A stretch of DNA of 5,421 nucleotides from an uncultured Mucispirillum sp. (GTDB taxonomy: Bacteria > Chrysiogenota > Deferribacteres > Deferribacterales > Mucispirillaceae). The stretch spans positions 1-5,421 of the forward strand of contig CAMEOC010000094.1 of assembly GCA_945929285.1 (NCBI GenBank), given 5' to 3'. Below are positions 1 through 5,421 of this stretch, in pieces. Numbering within the stretch: position 1 is the stretch's first letter; every line of letters starts with the position of its first letter. A model generated the notes under the pieces. That model did not search any database and was not told the origin of the DNA. It saw only the letters and a list, made by a program, of their open reading frames with translations. The position numbers and the translations under genes were made by a program.

Positions 1-162
1 AACCCGCTGGCTGAAAATATGGTGGTTTCCCTTAGTTTTTTTGCAGGTTTAGAAGGCTATGGCACAACAGGGCTGCAGCACAGCTATATTGTTACACCGG
101 AGGGTGGCTTATCTATTAATGGCAATGCCAGTGAAGTAATAGTGGCAGGAAAATATTTATAA
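1..162 (+). CDS. 3' end of an unidentified gene (53 C-terminal residues)
   Basis: Frame 1 is open from the first base to a TAA stop at 160-162 and encodes the last 53 residues of a protein whose start lies outside the window. The peptide is rich in glycine and hydrophobic residues (for example GLEGYGTTGLQHSYIVTPEG, ending VIVAGKYL). The pattern 'ENMVVSL ... LQHSYIVTPEGG' loosely resembles the C-terminal end of M24 'pita-bread' (Xaa-Pro peptidase-like) proteins. However, the two glutamates that bind metal there would be Ser and Gln/His, so any such relative would be a degenerate, non-peptidase form. I do not claim the family. G+C is about 43% (69 of 162), visibly higher than in the minus-strand genes. 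The gene converges on the Fe-S protein gene with a single base between the stops. That it is coding rests on the open frame, the composition and the abutting stop codons. Confidence 0.6.
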   Translation, partial: NPLAENMVVSLSFFAGLEGYGTTGLQHSYIVTPEGGLSINGNASEVIVAGKYL

Positions 163-163
163 G

Positions 164-1282
164 CTATATTTCAAATACTTTCATATCTGCAATAGTTAGC
201 CGTGATTTATCTCTGGAAGCTATTACATTATCCTTTAAAAATATTCTTAAAGGCAGTTTTTCTTTATAATGCAATTTGAAATGGTAGCATGATTTTTCAC
301 ACATTCCGCATGATATACATTTTGAAGGGTTAAAGGTTATCTCTGTTCTTTCCCCGTTTATGGCTAATGCCCCGGTATTGCAAAACCTGGCACACATTCC
401 GCAGTATACACAGCTTTCATCTATTTCTATATTATTAAACATCATGCCAGTATCTACTTCTTCTTTTAAAATATTGCCTAATGACATAATACATTCTAAA
501 AACTGTTTTCTTCTGGCTGTTTCTTCATGGGTAAATTCTATTTGTGTTCTAGGCTCATGGGTTTCCACTGTAACCATATCTGCACTTTTTAAAAGACTTT
601 CCCTTATGGTTTCTTTGAAAAATGAAAACATACCCCGCCTGTTTACTGTTGGGTTTGGTTTTTCTTCTTCTACTATTTCATATACTGGGTGGCTTTTTGG
701 AAATACTATATGCACACTATCTGGCTCATATATTATTTCTATCCCCTTTAAGTCTGCAAATATGGTGCTTAAAGTTTCTAAATTTTTTATTTCCTGTTCT
801 AATATTTTATTGCCGTGTTTTGATACACACTCACTGCAAAGGCCGTATTTTATATTTATTTTAGAAGCTCCACGCAGATATAGTGTTAAAATATCTGTTA
901 CATTAAAAATACCAACACATTCCACCATGGCTGACCTGCTGTTATATGAAGGGTTATCACTGCACGTAATAGCAATATCACCTTTTGGGCTAATATGTTT
1001 TGTAAGGCTGTCTATAAATTTTCTATAACCGCCGTGGCGAAGTTTATAAACTTGTGAATGGCACTGGCTTACACATATGCCGCAGCCTGTGCATTTATCC
1101 CACTCTACTGTAATGGTTTCCCCTGGGCCGCCTATATGGATAGCTTCCACAGGGCATAAGGTATAACACAATGTGCATGGGGCACTTTTGTGCTTTATTT
1201 TAGAGCAGTATTTAGGGGCAACTGAAATAGAACGAGATACCCCTTCAAAAACCATGCTGGCTATTTCCAATTTATTTATCAT
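164..1282 (-). CDS. Multi-cluster 4Fe-4S ferredoxin-type protein with MvhD-like middle segment
   Basis: A 372-residue protein that probably carries electrons between redox partners. The N-terminal domain has C26, C36-x2-C39-x3-C43-P and a canonical C64-x2-C67-x2-C70-x3-C74, together a two-[4Fe-4S] ferredoxin with a stretched first motif. The C-terminal domain has C291-x2-C294-x2-C297-x3-C301 and C322-x2-C325-x2-C328-x3-C332, giving two more clusters. Between them, residues about 103-190 hold C107, C122-V-G, C149-x2-C152 and a following G-N. This order and spacing resemble the MvhD/FlpD delta subunit of methyl-viologen-reducing hydrogenase and heterodisulfide reductase complexes. No signal peptide or membrane helix is visible, so it should be cytoplasmic. 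The ATG follows an AAGGGG ribosome-binding site. It is the last gene of the run, 9 bp after the radical SAM gene. The Fe-S clusters are well supported, the MvhD relation is tentative, and the partner enzyme is unknown. Confidence 0.9.
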   Translation of the reverse strand: MINKLEIASMVFEGVSRSISVAPKYCSKIKHKSAPCTLCYTLCPVEAIHIGGPGETITVEWDKCTGCGICVSQCHSQVYKLRHGGYRKFIDSLTKHISPKGDIAITCSDNPSYNSRSAMVECVGIFNVTDILTLYLRGASKINIKYGLCSECVSKHGNKILEQEIKNLETLSTIFADLKGIEIIYEPDSVHIVFPKSHPVYEIVEEEKPNPTVNRRGMFSFFKETIRESLLKSADMVTVETHEPRTQIEFTHEETARRKQFLECIMSLGNILKEEVDTGMMFNNIEIDESCVYCGMCARFCNTGALAINGERTEITFNPSKCISCGMCEKSCYHFKLHYKEKLPLRIFLKDNVIASRDKSRLTIADMKVFEI

Positions 1283-1287
1283 AGCTA

Positions 1288-1293
1288 CCCCTT
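1288..1293 (-). promoter_or_regulatory. Ribosome-binding site of the Fe-S protein gene
   Basis: On the minus strand AAGGGG lies 5 bases before the ATG at 1282-1280. Its two A's are the last two bases of the TAA stop of the radical SAM gene (1294-1292), so termination of one gene and initiation of the next are physically coupled. This supports the chosen ATG and co-transcription. Confidence 0.75.
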
Positions 1294-2617
1294 ATATTTC
1301 TTCCATACTAAATGTTGCTGGCTCTATTTTATCTATCTGATATTCGCATATATATTTTTCCCCTGTTTTGCTGTTATAGTTACAGGCTAGATATGCAAGG
1401 CCCAGTTCCATATTATAATCTTTTAATAAATATACATTTTCCGGGTGAAATTCTATTATATTTTCTTTTTCATATAATATATATTCTGCCCTCTTATCTT
1501 CTAGTATATTTTTTATAATATTTATATCTTCATTGTAGCCTTTTACAACCTTTATAAAAAAATCGCTTTGTGAAAAATATTCTATTTTGCTTTTGCCGGC
1601 AGACATATTATCAAAATAAAGCTGAGAAGTTAGCTTGTTTTCTAAACTGCAGTAATGCAGTCCCATTTTCATATTTTTTTCTATGGCATAAAGCATAACT
1701 TCCATACACTCTATACTGCTTTTTGCAACAGGCACTCCCCCTGCATAAGTATACCCATAAAGCACATCATAGGGCTGTTTTTTCACTTTATAATTATTTT
1801 CTTTATAACCTGCACTATCTATAAATGGATATAAAAACTCTAATATATTTATACCATATATACCAATATCTTCAAGTTTATCCATTAATGATTTCATTTC
1901 CTGCACCATACCCAGTGGAAAAGGCATTTCCACTATGGTGCGTTTTATATATTTTGTAGCTGTTTTTAAATTTTCCAATACTTTTTCTTCCACCTGCCCT
2001 AAGCTATTAGGCTTTAGACCAAAGCGTATTTCATCAAGGCCTACAGATTTTAGATTTGCCATAATTTCTTCTGTTACTAAATCACCATTTGTATATATTC
2101 TTGTTTCTATGCTTTTATCTGCCTTTTTTACTTCCCTTATAAATTCGGCACATTCTTTAGCATATATTAAAGGCTCACCCCCTGTAATAGCAACAGATTT
2201 CATTTTTTTATACTTTTGTAAATGGGCTTTAAACTGGGCTTTAATATCATAAAGTTTTGATATGCCTTCTTCGTAATTATCCTGGTTTTTATTGGTGCAG
2301 AAAAAACAATCTCTATTACATTTTAAAGTGATAATATATGTGGAAGACCCATAGCCTGTGTGGCAGTCAATACATGATGGGGATATTTGGTTATAATATA
2401 TGCTTTTACCATTATGGCAGACTCTAGCACCTTTTTCCTGCAGCTTGTTTATTAAAATATCTTCCTGCTCTTTATAATCTATATTAGATATTTCAATACC
2501 TTTAGCCCTTATAAAGTCCTTAAATTTTTCATACTGTGCCACATACTTTTCAGCATCCTGCTGCAAACCTTTATTTTTTAAACTGTTTATATTTTCGCTG
2601 TTTATTTTAAAAATCAA
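1292..2617 (-). CDS. Radical SAM enzyme with extra N-terminal cysteines
   Basis: A 441-residue radical S-adenosylmethionine protein. The catalytic [4Fe-4S] motif is C100-x3-C104-x2-C107 (CNRDCFFC), preceded by a beta strand (YIITLKC), and followed by the SAM-binding GGEP at 146-149 and a TIM-barrel-like run to about residue 290. Three further cysteines lie before the core, C67 and C82-x2-C85 (SPSCIDCHTGYGSS). A C-terminal HYCSLENK segment carries C323. This arrangement recalls uncharacterised radical SAM families from archaea and clostridia in which a C-x2-C-x-x-G motif precedes CxxxCxxC, so the extra cysteines may bind an auxiliary cluster or metal. The reaction and substrate are not evident. 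There is no clear SPASM domain. The start is TTG at 2617-2615, with GGAG 8 bases upstream. The next Met is residue 139, beyond the catalytic motif, so the TTG is well supported. The start overlaps the kinase stop. Confidence 0.9.
   Translation of the reverse strand: MIFKINSENINSLKNKGLQQDAEKYVAQYEKFKDFIRAKGIEISNIDYKEQEDILINKLQEKGARVCHNGKSIYYNQISPSCIDCHTGYGSSTYIITLKCNRDCFFCTNKNQDNYEEGISKLYDIKAQFKAHLQKYKKMKSVAITGGEPLIYAKECAEFIREVKKADKSIETRIYTNGDLVTEEIMANLKSVGLDEIRFGLKPNSLGQVEEKVLENLKTATKYIKRTIVEMPFPLGMVQEMKSLMDKLEDIGIYGINILEFLYPFIDSAGYKENNYKVKKQPYDVLYGYTYAGGVPVAKSSIECMEVMLYAIEKNMKMGLHYCSLENKLTSQLYFDNMSAGKSKIEYFSQSDFFIKVVKGYNEDINIIKNILEDKRAEYILYEKENIIEFHPENVYLLKDYNMELGLAYLACNYNSKTGEKYICEYQIDKIEPATFSMEEI
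2614..2617 (-). other. Stop/start overlap TTGA joining kinase and radical SAM gene
   Basis: The four minus-strand bases TTGA contain the TTG start of the radical SAM gene (2617-2615) and the TGA stop of the kinase (2616-2614). Such an overlap usually means translational coupling, with terminating ribosomes re-initiating on the next frame. Confidence 0.7.
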
Positions 2618-4080
2618 TCCTTATTCTCCAAAGGCAGTGTAATAGTAAATACTGCACCATTTTTACTATTATAAACAGTTAAATCACCATTATGGTTATT
2701 TAAAATCTTCCTGCATATAGGAAGCCCAAGGCCTGTGCCGGAGCTGGAAGTTGTAAAAAATGGCTTAAATAAATTAGGCATAACCTCTAAAGGAATCCCT
2801 GGGCCTGTATCTGAAATCATAATATTTCTTTTATTATCTTTTTGTTCGTATTCTATGGTTACAGTGCCGTCATGCTCCATGGCATTCATTGCATTGGCTA
2901 TTAAATTTACCATCACCTGTTTTATCTGGTCTTTATCTGCTAAAATATAATCATCTTCTTTTATTTTCACATTTAACTTAAAGTTATTTTCTGCCATTCT
3001 TGCTTCAAAAAGCAGTTTTATATCATCAAAAAGCTCCACTAAATTTATTTTTTCTTTATTTATTGGGCGTTTTCTTGAAAATGATAATATATCTTCTGTT
3101 AAATGCTCCAGCCTTATGGATTCTGTTGCTATAATACCTGCCATACGTTTTAAATCATCATTGGTAACAGCTTTCATAAGCCTTTTTGCAAAACCGCCAA
3201 TGGAAATAAGTGGGTTTTTTACTTCATGGGCTATGGTTGCCACATAGTTTCCAAGGGTTACAAGGCTTTGTTTACTTCGCATTTCTGCTTCTATTTCTTT
3301 ATAAAAAGCAGTGATATATTCATATTTTTGGTTAGAAATAACTGCCATCATCATAGTATTTAAAAGACGTGCTGTGGAACGGGCTGTAAAAGTATGGGTA
3401 ATATTATACTTTTCTTTGCAATATGTAATTAATACTCCATATAACTTATTGCCTGTAACCATAGGCACAAGAATAAGTGAGTTTTCCAGTTTTACCTTAT
3501 CTATGGAATAAAATATTTTATCTTCAAGTTCTAAATGGTGCTGGTAGTTATCTTCTGATGCATTATATTCTAAAAGTTTTGTAAAAAGCTCTTTAGATAT
3601 TGGCACTCGCTTATTTCTAAAAGATTGCACCTGATTATCTGTATATGCTGGAATACTTGTTAAATATATACCACGAAGCTCCATTAGTTTTTCATTAAAA
3701 AACATAACAGCAGCCTTATCAAAAAGGTTTGAATAAACTAAAGCATTTGTGGTAACACAAACCATTTCTTCTAAAGTGGCTCTGCCTGCAAAAATATCCG
3801 GACTTTTAGATACATGCTCTGCTATTTCCCAGGTGGCTCTGTTTTCCACATATACATCTATTAAATCTGTCATCAGACTAATATCATCATCATTTAAAGG
3901 CTTATAAGCTGAATAAGAGATTATCATTTTTGTATTATTCAATGAAATTTCAGCGCTAAATTCATCGCAATAGTCAAGGGGTGCATCCGCATAAACTACC
4001 CTTTGCCCCATACTATTACAAACTGTAATCTTTGTTATCCTGCAATCACATCTTCGGTTGATAATCTCTATAAGTTTCAT
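2614..4080 (-). CDS. Cytoplasmic sensor histidine kinase, GAF-like sensor plus HisKA/HATPase
   Basis: A 488-residue two-component sensor kinase. The transmitter is complete. The H-box (IAHEVKNPL) has the phosphorylated H285. The N-box is around N392 and N396 (NLIANAMNAM), the G1 box is DTGPGIP at 424-430, the F-box is FKPFF at 438-442, and the G2 box is GTGLGLP at 448-454. Residues about 95-245 have the length and pattern of a GAF-type sensor domain, joined to the H-box by a helical stretch (about 250-275). No membrane segment or signal peptide is visible, so it senses a cytoplasmic signal. The first 40 residues contain C11, C13, C21 and C38, which could respond to redox state or bind metal, although this is inference. 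No response regulator is in the window, so the partner is unknown. The ATG is preceded by AAGGTG with a 4-base spacer. The gene lies 25 bp after glyS and overlaps the radical SAM gene, suggesting operon membership. Confidence 0.93.
   Translation of the reverse strand: MKLIEIINRRCDCRITKITVCNSMGQRVVYADAPLDYCDEFSAEISLNNTKMIISYSAYKPLNDDDISLMTDLIDVYVENRATWEIAEHVSKSPDIFAGRATLEEMVCVTTNALVYSNLFDKAAVMFFNEKLMELRGIYLTSIPAYTDNQVQSFRNKRVPISKELFTKLLEYNASEDNYQHHLELEDKIFYSIDKVKLENSLILVPMVTGNKLYGVLITYCKEKYNITHTFTARSTARLLNTMMMAVISNQKYEYITAFYKEIEAEMRSKQSLVTLGNYVATIAHEVKNPLISIGGFAKRLMKAVTNDDLKRMAGIIATESIRLEHLTEDILSFSRKRPINKEKINLVELFDDIKLLFEARMAENNFKLNVKIKEDDYILADKDQIKQVMVNLIANAMNAMEHDGTVTIEYEQKDNKRNIMISDTGPGIPLEVMPNLFKPFFTTSSSGTGLGLPICRKILNNHNGDLTVYNSKNGAVFTITLPLENKD
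2626..2629 (-). promoter_or_regulatory. Ribosome-binding site that decides the TTG start
   Basis: Minus-strand GGAG (within TGGAGA) lies 8 bases before the TTG at 2617, inside the kinase coding sequence. It is the main evidence that the rare TTG start is used, since no ATG is available before the catalytic cysteine motif. Confidence 0.65.
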
Positions 4081-4084
4081 AATA

Positions 4085-4090
4085 CACCTT
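4085..4090 (-). promoter_or_regulatory. Ribosome-binding site of the histidine kinase gene
   Basis: AAGGTG on the minus strand lies 4 bases before the ATG at 4080-4078, within the 25-bp gap after the glyS stop. The gap has no room for a promoter plus leader or for a terminator hairpin, so the kinase is probably transcribed from upstream of glyS. Confidence 0.55.
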
Positions 4091-4105
4091 GATATTTTGG
4101 TGATA

Positions 4106-4645
4106 TTACTTAGAAGCTATTGCACCTAAATCACCAATTATTAGGAAAACTTTCCTAAGGCTTGCAATTAACCCAAGCCTGTTTTCCCTTATTTTAACAT
4201 CTTCTGCCATAACCATTACTTTTTCAAAAAAGCCATTTACAGCAGGGGCAAATTTTATAAGCTCATCAAGCACAGCATAATTTTTTTCTTCATCAATTAA
4301 TGACTGCATATTCTGCTGTTTTATTAAATCCCCCAGGGCTTTTTCTTCTGCTGTTTCAAAAAGTTCTTCGCTAAATTCTTCTTTTTCACAAGCATTTTTC
4401 TTTAAAATATTATTTATGCGTTTATAGCTTGCTGCAATAGTTTGAAATTCATCTGTATTTCTAGCATTTGTTAAAACTTTTGCTAAATTTAAAGTTTTTA
4501 TAATATCGCTTGATTTATTGCATACTGCATCAAAAACATCAGGTGCTACTATTTCTTTTGATACAAGCATTTGTTTATACCTTTGGTTAATAAATGCCAT
4601 TATTTCAGCTGTTACTTCTTCTTTATCAAAAGACAGCCTGTTAGA
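4106..4645 (-). CDS. glyS: Glycyl-tRNA synthetase beta subunit, C-terminal piece after a frameshift
   Basis: This frame encodes the last 179 residues of GlyS: the end of the core and the C-terminal DALR-like anticodon-binding domain. Family hallmarks are visible: YKRINNILKK, the segment from FAPAVNGFFEKVMVMAED, and IRENRLGLIASL near the C terminus. GlyS pairs with the alpha subunit GlyQ in an alpha2-beta2 enzyme that charges tRNA-Gly. The frame is open only from 4645, because a TAA at 4648-4646 blocks it upstream. The first ATG (4600-4598) has no recognisable ribosome-binding site, and GlyS-like sequence (SFDKEEVTAEI) precedes it. The piece is therefore a continuation of the upstream fragment in another frame, not an independent gene. 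Removing one base between 4641 and 4648 would join the two. The gene is followed after 25 bp by the histidine kinase. Confidence 0.88.
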   Translation of the reverse strand, partial: SNRLSFDKEEVTAEIMAFINQRYKQMLVSKEIVAPDVFDAVCNKSSDIIKTLNLAKVLTNARNTDEFQTIAASYKRINNILKKNACEKEEFSEELFETAEEKALGDLIKQQNMQSLIDEEKNYAVLDELIKFAPAVNGFFEKVMVMAEDVKIRENRLGLIASLRKVFLIIGDLGAIASK

Positions 4646-5395
4646 TTAAAGATATTTCTATTAATTTTGTAAGCTCTATTCTATAACCTGCATTTTCTAT
4701 AATAGATAATATACCTATGGCACTTCTTCTTAAACCATATGGGTCTAGGTTTCCAGTTGGTTTCATGCCTGCAGCAAATACACCAGTTATGGTATCTATT
4801 TTATCTGCAATGGAAGTAATGCTGCCTTCATCACTTTCCGGCAGTCTATCCCCTGCAAATTTTGGCAGGTAATGTTCCATTATACCTTGGGCAATATCAT
4901 TATCTAACCCTTCATTTTTAGCATAATAATAACCCATAACCCCTTGAAGCTCTGGAAATTCATATACCATTTCACTTAAAAGGTCTGCTTTACATAAATA
5001 AGCTGTTTTTTCCACATTTTCTTTTTTATCTGGGCATAAGCTTTCTGCTAAAAATACAGCTATTTCTTTAAAACGCTCCATTTTTTCATAGCTTGTGCCA
5101 AGTTTTTCTTGATATACCACTTTTTTAAGTGATTCTGTTCTTTCTGCTAAGGCTACTTTTTTATCGTTATTATAAAAGAATAAGCCGTCGTTTAATCTTG
5201 CCCTTAATACTCTTTCATAGCCCTGCCTAATAACACTATCACCATTTGGTGATTTTATATTTGCAATACCAATAAATTTATTTAATAATTTACCTGCAGA
5301 ATTTCTTACAGGGAAATATTTTTGATGCACTTTCATGGAAGTAATAAGCACTTCTTCAGGAAGTGTTAAAAATGTTTCTTCAAAACTGCCAAGAA
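4641..5395 (-). CDS. glyS: Glycyl-tRNA synthetase beta subunit, middle piece, 5' end cut by contig edge
   Basis: About 250 residues from the middle of GlyS. Diagnostic stretches are FLTLPEEVLITSMKVHQKYF near the right edge, RVLRARLNDGLFF, FPELQGVMGYYYA, EHYLPKF...DRLPESD, ADKIDTITGVFAAG and PTGNLDPYGLRR. Together with the following piece it covers roughly the C-terminal 430 residues of a protein normally near 690 residues, so about 260 N-terminal residues are missing. The frame runs open into the right edge. The GTG at 5351-5349 is an internal valine (PEEVLIT), not a start. Genomic sequence stops at 5395, after which adapter begins. The frame ends at TAA 4643-4641, about 180 codons too early for the family, and homology continues in the next frame. 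GlyQ would be expected upstream, outside the window. GlyS and GlyQ together charge tRNA-Gly in the cytoplasm. Confidence 0.92.
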
Positions 5396-5421
5396 AGATC
5401 GGAAGAGCGTCGTGTAGGGAA
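5396..5421. other. Illumina TruSeq adapter remnant (non-genomic)
   Basis: The terminal 26 bases begin AGATCGGAAGAGCGTCGTGT and continue AGGGAA, matching from its first base the standard Illumina TruSeq read-through adapter as I remember it. The GlyS reading frame makes good family sense up to 5395. These bases are a library artefact left at the contig end and should be trimmed. Confidence 0.97.

Noticed and set aside
151..171. Inverted repeat AAATAT / ATATTT around the convergent stops as a bidirectional terminator
   Set aside because: The stem is six A-T pairs with a 9-base loop and no G-C pairs, far too weak to propose as a terminator.
298..403. A 13-base direct repeat (298-310 and 391-403)
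   Set aside because: It encodes the C-G-M-C core of two ferredoxin motifs in the same protein, so it reflects the duplicated Fe-S domain, not a repeat element.
360..1028. A 222-codon plus-strand open frame, with a smaller one at 622-864, opposite the Fe-S protein gene
   Set aside because: Both are antisense to a gene with four clear cysteine cluster motifs, have no ribosome-binding site and encode low-complexity Ser/Leu/Ile-rich peptides typical of the complement of an AT-rich gene.
1935..2252. Plus-strand open frames opposite the radical SAM gene (also 1312-1518) and the kinase gene (2735-2950, 3311-3511)
   Set aside because: They are shadows of well-supported minus-strand genes, with hydrophobic low-complexity translations and no start signals.
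4598..4600. ATG as an independent start for a separate small gene made of the GlyS C-terminal domain
   Set aside because: No ribosome-binding site precedes it, and family-like residues continue upstream in the same frame to 4645.
4640..4649. Programmed +1 frameshift like that of prfB
   Set aside because: The site ATC-TAA-C has a stop followed by C, but the P-site Ile codon cannot re-pair well with TCT after a +1 slip, and I saw no strong upstream Shine-Dalgarno-like stimulator. An error or mutation is the simpler explanation, so recoding is left as a minor option.
5349..5351. GTG as the start codon of the right-hand glyS fragment
   Set aside because: The frame stays open upstream with GlyS-like sequence (FLTLPEE). 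The valine is internal and the gene is simply cut by the contig end.

Overview
The window holds part of an AT-rich bacterial genome. Four genes or gene pieces lie head to tail on the minus strand: the 3' part of glyS, a cytoplasmic sensor histidine kinase, a radical SAM enzyme and a multi-cluster iron-sulfur protein. A short plus-strand gene end sits at the left edge. A separate beta-subunit type glycyl-tRNA synthetase, abundant Fe-S proteins and A/T-ending codons (TTA, ATA, AAA, TAT) suggest an anaerobe or microaerophile. The kinase H-box (EVKNPLISIGGFAKRL) reminds me of kinases from Deferribacterota and deltaproteobacteria-like lineages. A gut Deferribacterota such as Mucispirillum is a guess, not a demonstrated assignment.

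Layout, in minus-strand reading order: glyS enters at the right edge and is read in two frames (5395 to 4641, then 4645 to 4106), split by a probable one-base frameshift near 4641-4648. After 25 bp comes the histidine kinase (4080 to 2614). The radical SAM gene (2617 to 1292) starts at a TTG that overlaps the kinase stop. After 9 bp comes the Fe-S protein (1282 to 164), whose ribosome-binding site overlaps the radical SAM stop codon. This spacing makes a single co-transcribed unit very likely. Its promoter would lie upstream of glyS, outside the window. The plus-strand gene ends at 162, one base from the end of the Fe-S gene, so two transcription units converge with no room for a conventional terminator between them.

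The biologically interesting part is the kinase / radical SAM / Fe-S trio. The Fe-S protein appears to have four [4Fe-4S] sites, two in each terminal domain, around a middle segment whose cysteine pattern resembles the MvhD/FlpD hydrogenase delta subunit. The radical SAM enzyme has three extra cysteines just before its cluster motif. A plausible inference is a redox-linked modification or electron-transfer function under a cytoplasmic, possibly redox-sensitive kinase, but no substrate is visible.

The last 26 bases (5396-5421) match the Illumina TruSeq adapter and are not genomic. The true sequence ends at 5395, and the right end of this contig should be treated with caution. I found no tRNA, rRNA, CRISPR array, insertion sequence or riboswitch, and no gene-free stretch longer than 30 bases apart from the adapter.
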